Of a stretch of DNA of 64,000 nucleotides, positions 42,517-57,800 are shown piece by piece. Origin of the DNA: Chthonomonadia bacterium (GTDB taxonomy: Bacteria > Armatimonadota > HRBIN16); assembly GCA_013314755.1 (NCBI GenBank), contig JABUFA010000002.1, positions 1-64,000 of the forward strand. The letters run 5' to 3'. Within the stretch, counting starts at the first letter, position 1. Each line of letters starts with the position of its first letter. Under the pieces are notes generated by a model. That model saw only the letters and a list, made by a program, of their open reading frames with translations, searched no databases and was not told the origin of the DNA. A program made the position numbers and the translations under genes.

Positions 42517-44469
42517 TCAATCTTCGCCGATACTGCCGAAGTTACTCAACAGCACCCCAAAGTCAAACAGGCTCACCTCGTCATCGCCATCCAGGTCTGC
42601 GTTGGGATTCCAGTTTTCGTCACCGGGCATCGTGCCGAACGCCTGAACCAGCGCACCGAAGTCGAACAGGGTAACCTCGTTGTCGCCGTCAACATCCCCG
42701 TTCACCAGATACACCTCAACCCACCCATCCGGGAGGCGCACTCCGGTGACCACACGCCTCAGCCAGTGCGCTCCACGCACAGCCACATCATAAATATCGG
42801 CTGGCAGGCTCGCATCGTACACTATCTCAAACTCCCCATCTACGGAAAGAGGCACTTCCTGCTGGTTCACCACTCCAGCAGTGGCATGTCGTATCTGCAC
42901 TTCTACCGTCTGACAGCGCGGGTCACCCAGATAGTCGCCCAGCACCACCTTTCCCGCAAGGGTCGTCTTCGCCCGCAGGGACACGTTATCCACATCCAGA
43001 GTGACGGTCGCTACGGGCCAATAGATACCGCATCGGGTGAATAGCGTTAGCCGCTCAGCCTGCGGAAGCACCTCTGCCTCCACACGCTGCCACATGTTGG
43101 AAGGCATGTTCGTGGACACCAGCCACACTACGCCGGGGTCAAAAGGGTCGGTGCCGCCCTCCGGGTCGTAGCCTATCAGGAACTCCTGTCCTGCGCCGGG
43201 GTCGGTTGTGCCTACAGACATGTAGTCAAAAGTCAAACGATATGGAACGCCGGGCACAACCTCCACCACCTGATACACGCCGCCGCGAAAGGACTGACCG
43301 GCAATCTGTCCACTGATGGTGCGTTGAGCACTGCCGGGTACGCCAGCCACCTGCCAGAAGTGGGCACTGCCGGGCCATATAGGGTTCACGATACCGCCAT
43401 CCCACGTCGCCCAACAATTCGCCACTGTCTCACCTGAAATGTTGTCAAAGCCCAGTTCGAAGTCCCCATTCAGCACCGGGTTACGCAGGGTGCGCGGTCG
43501 GTTGGCAATCACATCCGCCAGCCACTGGGCAATCGGCTCGATCTCAAACGACCACCAGCCGCCCGGATTGCCAATCTGGAATAGCGTCACTCCGACGATG
43601 TATGGGTCATTCTTCAGCTCGCTGTCGTACCACAGCAGCCACTTCTGAAACTTCGCCGCGTCTCCCCGTGCACGCCAGCCGTCATTATTGGGATTGCCTG
43701 CACGGTCCACACCGCCCTCGGTGAGTATCATGGGCAGGTTCGCCAGGTCGGGATAGCGTTCGCGAAGGAACTCGTAGAAGATACGATAGCGGAGGCTATA
43801 CCAGTACTCTACGGCGGGGTCGGTGGTGTACTCAATGGTGTAGGAGTGATAGCTCCATGCGCCGTTCCATCGCTTCGCCGCGCGCAGGGCAGGTATAAAG
43901 GCATCCAGCTTCGCGCGGATTTCGCTGATACTTCCGGGCGGATTCCCCACCGCGATGCTTCCCACACAGGGGCGGAACCCTGCCTGCCCGATGCGCTCCG
44001 CTAACCGCTCCCAGAACCTGCCAAACCAGCGGGCTTCTTCCACACTGCCCCATGTGGGCGTGTTCTCGCCCTCGTTGGGTCCCTCCAGATAGTCCACCAG
44101 ACGGCGGTCATCCGCAGACAACGCCTGCACCGCAGGCTGGAGCACCCTGTTCCAGAAGTCATCCGCACTCTGCACCGGGTCATCCTGCAGGCGATAGCGC
44201 ACATCCGGCGTGCGTTCCCACACGCGCATCACCACCAGCCCTTTCGGATGGCGTCTCTTGTAATCGCGCATCGCCTCACGCATCGCCGCCGAAGCCTGCG
44301 GGTCCAGCACCTTAATCACGCGCGGTTTCGCTGCGATAATCCGCTTCGCCCCCTCGGTGTAACTGCCTATCAGGTGAATGCTCAGCTTGCTGACGCTATC
44401 GTTGCCCAGCGCGGACGTGCCCGCTATTAGCCACGCGATTACCAGCACAAACCCAGTCCATCTGCTCAT
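42517..44469 (-). CDS. Secreted clan-A glycoside-hydrolase-like protein with a C-terminal dockerin
   Basis: 650 residues. A signal peptide (SRWTGFVLVIAWLIAGTSALG) leads a TIM-barrel-like domain (about 30-330) with YLEGPNEGEN (Asn-Glu acid/base position) near 130 and PMILTEGGVDR (nucleophile-like Glu) near 255. Then comes a carbohydrate-binding-like beta-sandwich (VLNGDFELGFDNIS...) and a C-terminal pair of dockerin type I calcium repeats (GDVDGDNEVTLFDFGALV and ADLDGDDEVSLFDFGVLL). It is probably a secreted polysaccharide enzyme. The dockerin is common in this lineage without a true cellulosome. Confidence 0.86.
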   Translation of the reverse strand: MSRWTGFVLVIAWLIAGTSALGNDSVSKLSIHLIGSYTEGAKRIIAAKPRVIKVLDPQASAAMREAMRDYKRRHPKGLVVMRVWERTPDVRYRLQDDPVQSADDFWNRVLQPAVQALSADDRRLVDYLEGPNEGENTPTWGSVEEARWFGRFWERLAERIGQAGFRPCVGSIAVGNPPGSISEIRAKLDAFIPALRAAKRWNGAWSYHSYTIEYTTDPAVEYWYSLRYRIFYEFLRERYPDLANLPMILTEGGVDRAGNPNNDGWRARGDAAKFQKWLLWYDSELKNDPYIVGVTLFQIGNPGGWWSFEIEPIAQWLADVIANRPRTLRNPVLNGDFELGFDNISGETVANCWATWDGGIVNPIWPGSAHFWQVAGVPGSAQRTISGQIAGQSFRGGVYQVVEVVPGVPYRLTFDYMSVGTTDPGAGQEFLIGYDPEGGTDPFDPGVVWLVSTNMPSNMWQRVEAEVLPQAERLTLFTRCGIYWPVATVTLDVDNVSLRAKTTLAGKVVLGDYLGDPRCQTVEVQIRHATAGVVNQQEVPLSVDGEFEIVYDASLPADIYDVAVRGAHWLRRVVTGVRLPDGWVEVYLVNGDVDGDNEVTLFDFGALVQAFGTMPGDENWNPNADLDGDDEVSLFDFGVLLSNFGSIGED

Positions 44470-44594
44470 CGTCCCTCTCCTTTCAGCGTATCGGTTACCA
44501 TTATTTTAGCCGTGCGTGCACGATTACGCAAGGATAGCCCGCAACTTCTAGTTGCAGGGATGAATGTTTACTTGAAAATCGCAGTTTATGGAGT

Positions 44595-44613
44595 GCTGAA
44601 GCCATGCTTCAGC
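44595..44613. other. Hairpin GCTGAAG-CCATG-CTTCAGC in the intergenic region
   Basis: A perfect 7-bp stem with a 5-base loop, 117 bases before the DUF512 gene. No U-run follows on either strand. It looks like a short intergenic palindromic repeat; I see only one copy in the window. Confidence 0.35.
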
Positions 44614-44729
44614 AGCAAGGGATACCTGCAACTTCGATCCGCAGTGAGCTTTCTCCCAACAGGTGGATCCAAAGTGCTCACAGAGACATCCCGAAACAGG
44701 GTACAATCACAGGGACACAGGAGGAACAC

Positions 44730-46082
44730 ATGTCGGAACTGCTTGCGCGTGCGTATCGGGGGCTGGTTATTGCCGAGGTGGAACCGGGTAGCCTTGCGGA
44801 AGAGCTGGGTCTTCGCCCGGGAGATGCTATCTGGTCGGTGAACGGCAAGCGGGTGATGGACACGCTGGACTACCGCTTTCGCATCACCGAGCCACAGGTG
44901 GAGATAACCGTCCTGCGCGGCGAGGAGAGCCTGACTTTCTGCATTGAGAAGGAACCCTACGACTCGCTCGGCATCCAGTTCGAGAACGACCTGGCGGACA
45001 AAATCCATACGTGCACTAACAAGTGCGTCTTCTGCTTTATCCATCAGATGCCAAAGCGGATGCGCCGCTCGCTATACCTGATGGATGACGATTTTCGCCT
45101 CTCCTTCCTGTATGGCAACTATGTGACGCTCACCAACGTCACTGAAGAGGAGTTTGCGCGCATTCTGGAACAGAAGCTGAGCCCGATGTACGTCTCGGTG
45201 CACGCGACCGACCCCGACCTGCGCGGGCGACTGCTGGGCAAACGGGAACCTGTGCCCATTCTGCCGATATTGAGGCGACTGCATGACGGGGGAATTGATG
45301 TGCATGCGCAAATCGTGCTGTGCCCGGGCTGGAACGACGGCGACGCCCTGCGCCAGACCCTGTACGACCTCGCAGCGCTCCATCCGGCAATTACAGGCAG
45401 GAGAGCAGGCACGCTCTCGGTGGCGATTGTGCCCGTCGGCTTGACCAAGTTCCGCCAGAAGCTCACCCCGCTGACGCCGCCCGACCGCCAGTATGCCCTG
45501 CAGTTCATCCGCGAGGTGAGGTCGCTGGAACGCACGTTCCTCGCGCGACTGGGCACGCGCTTCGCCTTCCTCTCCGATGAGTGGTTCTTCCTGGCGGAAA
45601 AGCCCATCCCGGCAAGACGGTATTACGAGGACTTCCCGCAGCTGGAAGACGGCGTGGGCACGGTGCGCCTGTTCCTGAACCGGGCGTACGACGTGGTGCG
45701 CCGCCTGCCCCCTGCCCTGCCGCGCCCCGTGCAGATGACGCTGGTCACGGGTGAACTGCCATCCGCGATTATCCAGCGCTTCGCGCAGATGCTGGAGCGC
45801 GTGCAGGGAGTAAGGCTGAACGTGTGCGTGGTCAAGAACCACTTTTTTGGCGGCACGGTCAGCGTGGCGGGACTGCTCACCGCGCAGGACATCGCCTCCG
45901 CCCTGGCGCAGTTTCCGACCTATCCCACGGTGGTGCTACCGTCCATCTGCCTGCGTGATGGTTATCTCTTCCTGGACGATGTGACCGTTGAGCAGTTTGA
46001 GGCACAGATTGGGCGCAGGGTGATTGTCGTCGAACCGCATCCTTCGGCGTTATGGCGGGTTATCCGTGAGGCGGCTGGGTGA
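44730..46082 (+). CDS. DUF512 / radical-SAM-like protein with an N-terminal PDZ-like domain
   Basis: 450 residues from the ATG that follows AGGAGG. The N-terminal about 75 residues are PDZ-like (VIAEVEPGSLAEELGLRPGDAIWSVNGKRV). Then come CTNKCVFCFIHQMPKRMRRSLYLMDDDFRLSFLYGNYVTLT, where Cys-x3-Cys-x2-Cys is the radical-SAM cluster signature, and the C-terminal DUF512 domain (FFGGTVSVAGLLTAQDI). Conserved in many anaerobes, function not established. TACAAT at 44702 could be its -10. Confidence 0.9.
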   Translation: MSELLARAYRGLVIAEVEPGSLAEELGLRPGDAIWSVNGKRVMDTLDYRFRITEPQVEITVLRGEESLTFCIEKEPYDSLGIQFENDLADKIHTCTNKCVFCFIHQMPKRMRRSLYLMDDDFRLSFLYGNYVTLTNVTEEEFARILEQKLSPMYVSVHATDPDLRGRLLGKREPVPILPILRRLHDGGIDVHAQIVLCPGWNDGDALRQTLYDLAALHPAITGRRAGTLSVAIVPVGLTKFRQKLTPLTPPDRQYALQFIREVRSLERTFLARLGTRFAFLSDEWFFLAEKPIPARRYYEDFPQLEDGVGTVRLFLNRAYDVVRRLPPALPRPVQMTLVTGELPSAIIQRFAQMLERVQGVRLNVCVVKNHFFGGTVSVAGLLTAQDIASALAQFPTYPTVVLPSICLRDGYLFLDDVTVEQFEAQIGRRVIVVEPHPSALWRVIREAAG

Positions 46083-46099
46083 GCGGAAGTTTCGCTTGC

Positions 46100-46303
46100 T
46101 TAACAGTCCTGACGATCGGGAATATCATTGCGATCTGCCCACTCGCCTACGAAGCCTATGCTAATCAAGTATTGCAGCAGGTCAGAGCCGCTAAAAGCAT
46201 TAACCGGCTCCTCTGTGTCCGGTAGCACTGTAACACGCAACCGACGACCTCGCAGATCCGCTTCGTGGGCGCAGATCTCCTCCCATGTGCCTTCCAGCAC
46301 CAT
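46100..46303 (-). CDS. Small antitoxin-like protein
   Basis: 67 residues starting MVLEGTWEEICAHEADLRGRRLRVTVL, a start that is common in small VapB-like or PHD-like antitoxin ORFs of cyanobacteria and related groups (from memory). GGGGAGG lies 9 bases before the ATG. No toxin gene is next to it, so the pairing is unproven. It is 35 bases outside the left end of the tRNA-Pro island. Confidence 0.55.
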   Translation of the reverse strand: MVLEGTWEEICAHEADLRGRRLRVTVLPDTEEPVNAFSGSDLLQYLISIGFVGEWADRNDIPDRQDC

Positions 46304-46337
46304 AGTTAGATGCCTCCCCACCGCCAGATAACACAAC

Positions 46338-46415
46338 TGGTCGGGGTGAGCGGACTTGAACCGCTGACCTCCTGGCCCCCATCACGAACGTATAATCAAC
46401 CCGCGCCACGCCCCG
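46338..46415 (-). pseudogene. tRNA-Pro pseudogene / left attachment site of the island
   Basis: 46338-46383 repeats exactly the anticodon-to-CCA half of the tRNA-Pro at 60.1 kb. The other half is degenerate: 46384-46415 keeps only the acceptor and part of the D arm (GCGCCAC-CCCCG type), and the anticodon stem does not pair, so it cannot be a functional tRNA. It has the form expected of the displaced or carried attachment half. A TATAAT at 46391-46396 in the degenerate part, pointing toward the integrase, may have arisen there. Confidence 0.8.
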
Positions 46416-46473
46416 ATATGTTGTAGGACGTGCCAGGTAGCAACACAACGTCTTGTGTTTGCGGAGGTAGAAC

Positions 46474-47412
46474 ATGAAAAGAGAACGCCTGGCCCGACTA
46501 CCATTGGTTCGGCTTATAGACGAGTTCCTCACGTATCAGGAGCTCTACCGTAGACCCAAAACCGTAGAGCACACCAGATACGGGTTGTCAATCTTCCTTA
46601 AGTTCTGCCAAACCGCAGGGGTCGCGCAGCTGAGGGAGATCGATGCAGTCCACGTCCAGCGATATCTGTTGTATCTCAAACAGAAGTATGCTAACCCATC
46701 TACCGCATGGAGTATCACCTGTGACTTCCGTGCGTTCCAGAGCTGGCTGGTGGAGAACGGGTATCTCACCAAACCCTGGCTGGAACGGTTTCCCCCGCGG
46801 CCGAAACCGCTGCCAAGACCGCTGGGTCCCGAAGACGTGAAGAGGATTCTCGACGCGACCGAAGGGAAGGACTGGCTCACCGCAAGGAATCGCGCTATCA
46901 TCATCACGCTACTTGAAACCGGACTGAGACGCGGCGAGCTGCTGCAAATGAAAGTTTGCCATGTTAGAAACCGCGGTGGGTTCGTCTACCAAAAGGGTGA
47001 ACGACCGCATTCCTTTATCTTATCCCGTCAGGCACTGTTAGCCATCAAACGCTACCAGAACCTCGCCATGGAACAAGCTGGCGTCACCTTTGAGGATGAC
47101 GAATCTCCACTTTGGTATGGTGCGCGCGGACCACTCACAGCAAGCGGTCTGCAAATTGCACTGCGCAAGATCGGCAAATCCATCGGTGTCCGCCTCTGGG
47201 CGCATCGTCTCCGGGCAACCTGTGCCACCGCCAGGTTAGAGAGCGGAGCCAGTACGGAGCTGGTGCGCTCCCTCCTAGGACATGTCGATCCCGAAAGCAT
47301 CAGGAGCTACGTTGCCATCGTGAATGAACGGCTAAGAGACCAGATCGAAGCGACGAGCCCGCTGAAATGGGTTGAGAATCAAAGCGGTAAACGGAAGCGG
47401 GGTAATCGGTAA
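46474..47412 (+). CDS. Tyrosine recombinase/integrase of the tRNA-Pro island
   Basis: 312 residues. An N-terminal SAM-like core-binding domain (LIDEFLTYQELYRRPKTVEHTRYGLSIFLKF) precedes the catalytic domain with the Arg motif ETGLRRGELL near 152, the His-x2-Arg box AHRLRATCATARLESG near 247, then LLGHVDPESIRSYV with the His and the nucleophile Tyr. GCGGAGGTAG precedes the ATG. XerC-like in size and probably responsible for integration at the tRNA-Pro site 60 bases upstream. Confidence 0.95.
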   Translation: MKRERLARLPLVRLIDEFLTYQELYRRPKTVEHTRYGLSIFLKFCQTAGVAQLREIDAVHVQRYLLYLKQKYANPSTAWSITCDFRAFQSWLVENGYLTKPWLERFPPRPKPLPRPLGPEDVKRILDATEGKDWLTARNRAIIITLLETGLRRGELLQMKVCHVRNRGGFVYQKGERPHSFILSRQALLAIKRYQNLAMEQAGVTFEDDESPLWYGARGPLTASGLQIALRKIGKSIGVRLWAHRLRATCATARLESGASTELVRSLLGHVDPESIRSYVAIVNERLRDQIEATSPLKWVENQSGKRKRGNR

Positions 47413-47534
47413 CGACTGGGCTGAGCGGTGGGGGTACCCCGCACATCCACTCCTGGCTCGTCTCCCCCTCCCAGCAGGATACATGGCACAAAATGTCGTA
47501 TAAGTGCAACAGGCAACGGGGGGAGGTGTTGGAC

Positions 47535-50407
47535 GTGCCGCAACCGGGTACCATTGTGCGATGCCGACAGCGCGAATGGGTGCTGTTACCGTCCGACTCC
47601 GAAGAGGTCTGGGTTCTGCGTCCTCTGACCGGCACCGAAGAGGACGTGGTAAAAGTGCACAAAAGCCTGTCCCAGACCATCGGTTACGACCTCCCTTTCG
47701 AACGGGTGGAACCTGCCTCGTTCCCTCTGCCCACAGCGGAAAAGGTCTCCGATGCGGCAAGCGCCCGCCTCCTGTGGCAGGCGACGCGGTTGACCCTGCG
47801 CGAAGGGGCAACCCCCTTCCACTCGCTGGGGCGAATCTCCATCCGTCCCCGCGTCTACCAGTTCGTTCCCCTGCTGATGGCACTGCGCCTGGACCCCGTG
47901 CGCCTGTTCATCGCCGATGATGTGGGCATTGGCAAGACCATTGAAGCCCTGCTGGTCGCCAGAGAGCTGCTGGACCGAGGCGAAATCCGCCGCTTCTGCG
48001 TGCTCTGTCCGCCCTACCTGTGCGACCAGTGGGCGAAAGAGATTTCCGAGAAGTTCAACCTCAGCCCGGTGGTCATCCGTTCTGGCACGGTGGGGCAACT
48101 GGAGCGTCAGACCCCGCCGGGTACGAGTATCTACCAGTACTTTCCCATACAGGTCGCCAGCATTGATTTCGTGAAGACCGACCGCAACCGCCATCAGTTT
48201 CTGCAATTCTGCCCGGAGATGGTGATTGTGGATGAGGCGCACGGTGCCGCCGAATCGCACACGCGGAGCCAGCAGGAGCGTCACGCTCTGCTTCGGGAGA
48301 TAGCGCGTGAGGAACGACGCCACCTGCTCCTGCTCACCGCTACCCCGCACTCCGGCATCGAGTCCGCCTTTCGTTCACTGGTGGCGCTACTGCGCCCTGA
48401 GTTCAGCGCGTGGAACATCAACGACCTGGATGAGCAACAGCGAATCGTTCTGGCTCGCCACTTCGTCCAGCGCACCCGGGCGGACATCCTGCAGAACTGG
48501 GAAGGGCAACACTGTTTCCCCACCCGCGAGCCGGTGGATGAGACATATAACCTCACGGACAGATACCGCCAGCTCTTTGAGAAGACCTACGAGTTCTGCT
48601 CGGAGATTGTGCGCGTGGGGCAACGTCTGGAAGAGCGCAAGCGGCGTGTTCGCTACTGGGGGGCACTCGCGCTCCTGCGCTGTGTGATGTCCAGCCCCGC
48701 CGCCGCGGTCGCGGCGATTGAAAGCAGAAGAAGCAGGGGGGCGTCCGGCGATGGCTGGCAGGCGATAACCGAAGAAGAGGAAGACCTGAAAGCCTTCGTG
48801 TTCGAGTCGAGCGAACAGCGCACCGACGACGAAAACCCCAGCCCGCCTGTGGAAGAGACCGCCGAAACCCTCGCCGAATCGGAGAGCCGCCGACTGCGCG
48901 AGCTGGCAAGCATGGCAGAAAGGCTCCACGGTCCCGACAACGACCCCAAGCTCCGTCGCGCCATAGAGGTCACCCGTTCCCTGCTCCGACAGGGCTTCCA
49001 TCCTATCCTGTGGTGCCGCTATGTGGCAACCGCCGAATATGTCGGCAAACATCTGAAACAGGCGGTCAGCACCGAATGGAAGATGGGCGATGTGCAGGTG
49101 GTGGTCATCACGGGGCGAATGGGCGATGACGAGCGAGAAGTCCGAATCGCCGAGATAGACCCCGACCGCCCCCGCGTGCTGGTAGCAACGGACTGCCTGT
49201 CGGAAGGGGTGAACCTGCAGGACAAGTTCACGGCGGTCCTGCACTACGACCTGCCCTGGAACCCCAACCGGCTGGAACAGCGGGAGGGGCGCGTGGACCG
49301 CTACGGACAGCGGGCAGAGCGGGTAAAGGTAGTGCGCTTCTTCGGGCGGGACAACCCGGTGGACGGGGTGGTGCTTGACGTCCTGCTGAACAAGGCGTAT
49401 GAGATCCACCGCACGCTTGGCACGCATGTGCCGGTGCCGGAGGAGAGCGAGAGCGTGATGCAGGCTGTGCTCGAGGCGCTGTTCCTGCGCGGTCCGCGGG
49501 TGCGCTCTCCCCAGCTTGCCTTAGACCTGGACATGCCCAACGTTCACGAGCTCCATCGGCGATGGGAGCGCGATGCCGAGCGCGAACGCGTCAACCGCAC
49601 CCGCTTTGCCCAGCGTGCCATCAAGCCCGAAGAGGTTCAGCGCGAACTGGAAGCGACCGATGCCGTACTCGGCGACCCCGAGGCGGTGCGCGAGTTCGTG
49701 CTTTCCGCCGCACAACGTCTGTCACTCCCGATCCAGCCGGACAGTCGCCGCCAGGGGGTGTACCGCGTCGCCGTAGCACCTGAAGCGCTGGCAACCGTTC
49801 CTCCGGCTGTGCGGTCGCTTCTGCCCGAAACGCGCACGGGGTACTGGCTGGTTAGCTTCGATTCGCCAACGCCCGAAGGGGCAGAATACCTGGGACGCAA
49901 TCATTGCTTCGTGGCTGGGCTGGCGCGCTTCCTGTTTGAGGAAGCACTCACATCCGGCGATGGCGAAAGGGCGTCGCGCTGTGGTGCCATCCGCACGCGA
50001 CAGGTGAAGTATCTGACCACGCTACTGCTCCTGCGTGTGCGCTATCTGGTGGAACAGCAGGGTGCTCCGTCTCTCCTCGCCGAAGAGGTGCTGGTGCTGG
50101 GATACCGTGAAAGCGGCGCAGGGCGCGAGTGGCTCGCCGATGCGGAGGCGTTACAACTGCTGGACGCCCAGCCCACTGCCAACATACCCTTAGCCGAAAA
50201 GCGCGAACTGGTCGAGCGAGCCTTGGAGGCTTGGGAAAAGGTGGCACGCGAGGTGGAACACCGCGTCAACCTGCGGGCAAGCGCGCTGGAGGAGAGCCAT
50301 AAACGGGTGCGACAGGCGGTCTCTCAGCGTGTGCGCGGATTTGCCGTGAAGCCACAGCTCCCGCCCGACCTGCTGGGCATCCTCGTTCTGCAACCGGAGG
50401 TGCGAGC

Positions 50408-50411
<4 letters not shown>
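47535..50411 (+). CDS. SNF2-family helicase, DrmD-like (candidate defence module gene 1)
   Basis: 958 residues from the GTG that follows GGGGGGAGG (an ATG at 47493 is possible). The N-terminus VPQPGTIVRCRQREWVLLPS is followed by SNF2 motifs: Walker A ADDVGIGKT near 129, DEAH in IVDEAHGA near 234, LTATPHSG near 267, motif V VATDCLSEGVNLQ near 552 and motif VI QREGRVDRYGQ near 580. An acidic Glu-rich linker separates the two RecA lobes. The C-terminal about 330 residues are helical. DrmD of DISARM has this plan. The stop overlaps the methyltransferase start (GTGA). Confidence 0.9.
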
Positions 50412-54823
<4,412 letters not shown>

Positions 54824-54834
54824 GGTGACCCGTC

Positions 54835-57800
54835 ATGGCGACCATCTTCAACCTGCACACACAGGCTCTGAAAGACTACCGCGACTTTGTGCAGTCGTTC
54901 ATCCTGATTGCCGACGAGCGAGCCGAACAGTTCGTGAAACAGGCGTTAACCGAACAGGAGCGACTGTGGCCCGAACCTCTGGTGCAGGTCAGCCCTGCCT
55001 ACGCTCCGGGCTGTACGGTAGACGACCTGGCTGAGGAAGGCGTCATTGCGCCCACCACCGCCGAGGTGTTTCGTCTGCCCGATGGACGCCCCTTCCGCCT
55101 CTACCGTCACCAGGAAGAGGCAATCCGCATGGCACAGCAGGGACAAAGCTACGTGGTGACCAGCGGCACGGGTTCGGGCAAGAGCCTGTGCTACTTCCTG
55201 CCCATCGTGGACAGCCTGGTGCGCAATCCCGACACCGGCGAGCGAGTGGGCGCGCTGGTGGTCTATCCCATGAACGCGCTGGTGAACTCGCAACTGCAGT
55301 CGCTGGAAACGCTCAGAGAACGGTATGAGATGCGCACGGGCAAGCCCTTTCCCGTCACCTTCGCCAAATACACTGGCGAGACCAAAGACGAGGAGCGTGA
55401 CCAGATGCGGCGCAACCCGCCGCAGATACTGCTCACCAACTACGTGATGGCGGAGCTTCTGCTGGTGCGCCCGGAAGACCAGCGATTTCTGGAGCGGGTG
55501 CTGGAAGGCAACCAGACGGATGGGGGCGGACTCCGGTTCCTGGTGTTCGACGAACTGCACACCTATCGCGGGCGTCAGGGTGCGGACGTGGCGATGCTGG
55601 TGCGCCGGCTCAAGGAGCGATGCGCCTCGCCGAAACTCGTGCATGTGGGCACCAGCGCCACCATGATTTCGCGACCGAACGCCACTCCCTACGAGCGCAA
55701 ACAGGCGGTAGCCACCTTCGCCAGCCAGTTCTTCGGTCACCCGCTGAGCGCGGAACAGGTGATTGAGGAGACCCTCGTGCCCCTCACGGAGGGAGGCATC
55801 CCCTCCGCCGAGGAGCTGCGCCGGGCGATGGACGAGCCTCTGCCCGACCGTCTGGAGGCGTTCCGCCGGCATCCGCTGGCGCGGTGGGTGGAATATCAGC
55901 TGGGCATTGAGCACACTTCGGAGGGCGGACTTCGGCGGCGCAGTCCACAGGAGCTGTCGGCGGTGGCGAAGCGGCTGGCGGAGGAGACCGGGCTGGACGT
56001 ACAGCGCTGTGAGCAGAAACTGCGCGAGGTGCTGATGACGGGCAGTGACATCCCCTCCGAAGAGGGGACGCGCTGTTTCGCCTTCAAACTGCACCAGTTC
56101 ATTGCGCAGGGGCGCACGCTCTATGCCACCCTGCAGAGCCACGCCGAGCGCGAGTTCTCGCTGGACGGGCAGGTGCAAGCCAGAACGGGCGAAAACGAGC
56201 CGATACGGTATCTCTATCCGATACGGTTCTGCCGCATGTGCGGACAGGACTATTATCACGTGCTGATGGACGATAGCCGCTTTCTGCCCTATCGGGAGGA
56301 CGCCGAGCCGGCGGAGGAAGGCGCGAGGCAGGGCTACCTGATGCTGGCGCCCGACGAGGCATGGCAGCCCGAACTGCCGGAGGACTGGTACGACACGCGC
56401 GGGCGACTGAAACGGAACTGGCGCCACAAGGCGCCGCAACCCTATTGGGTAACGCCGGATGGCTCTTTCAGTGTGATGCCTGCGCCGGGCGCGCAGAAGG
56501 TATGGTGGCAGCCATACCCGTTCTCGCTGTGCCCAACCTGCGGCGAGTACTACACCGAACGCGAGCGAGAGTTCGCCAAGCTGACCTCGCTCTCCAGCGA
56601 AGGACGTTCCAGCGCCACCACCATCCTGGCGACCTCCCTGTTGCGCTACGCGCGTGAAGCGGGCGGCGCGCGCGACAAACTGCTCACCTTCACCGACAAC
56701 CGACAGGACGCTTCCCTGCAGGCGGGACATTTCAACGACTTCGTGCATGTTGCGCTCCTGCGGGCAGCGCTATACGCCGCGCTGAAGGAAAACAGTGTAT
56801 TGACCTTTGACCGGATTGCCCACGAGGTGGTGCGCGCCTCCGGGTTGAGCATCTCTGACATCGCCAGAAACCCGCAGATAGACCCGGCGTCCAAATCCGC
56901 TCAGGACATCTGGAAAGCCTTCACCGACCTGACCGAGTATCGTCTGTATGAGGACCTGCGGCGCAGCTGGCGCGTGGTGCATCCGAACCTGGAACAGGTG
57001 GGGCTTCTGCGGATGGAATACAACGGACTGAGGGAGCTGGTACAGAGCGAGGAGTTTGTCAGACTGCATCCGAGCTTGGCACAGCTCTCGCCCGATGAGC
57101 GGTATCAGCTGGTGCGCGTGCTTCTGGACCGCTTCCGGCGCAAGATGGCTATAGAGGCAAAGGTTCTGGTGGACGAACAGTCTCAACAGCAGTTGCGCCG
57201 CCGCTGTGAGCAACACCTGAACGATTTCTGGGGCTTAGACCCGAATACCAACGAACTGCGCCTCGCCGAGTGTTACGTGCTTCTGGGCGACTCGAACAAG
57301 CCGGTGGATGGTTTCAGTCTGGGTGAGCGAAGCGCTATCGGGCGATACATCAGGCAACGCCTTCAGATTGGGGGCGAGGCGTTTCGTGGCTTCATGCAGG
57401 GTCTGCTCGACCTGCTGGTGCGCCACAACCTTTTGGTCAAGCTGGAGCCGATTGACGACCATCAGCGCTATCGGCTGAACGCCTCCTGCCTGCTCTGGTG
57501 TCTTGGCGATGGCACGGCGCCGCCCCCCGATTTGCTGGATACCCGGGGCAGGGGTGGAGCGCAAACCGTCAACCCCTTCTTCCAGCGGTTCTACCAGCTA
57601 CCTCCGAAGAGCCTGAGCGCGCTGGAAGCCCGCGAGCATACCGCACAGGTGGTTCAGCCGGGCGAGCGTGAACGTCGCGAGCGACGCTTCCGCTGGGAAG
57701 ACAGCGATGCGGGCAAAGTGACGGAGCTGGGGCGCCGCCTGCCCTACCTGGTCTGCTCCCCCACGATGGAACTGGGGATAGATATCGCCGACCTGGACCT

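Noticed and set aside
46338-46415. A second functional tRNA-Pro
   Set aside because: The anticodon stem cannot pair and the D arm is lost, so it is a pseudogene/attachment site.
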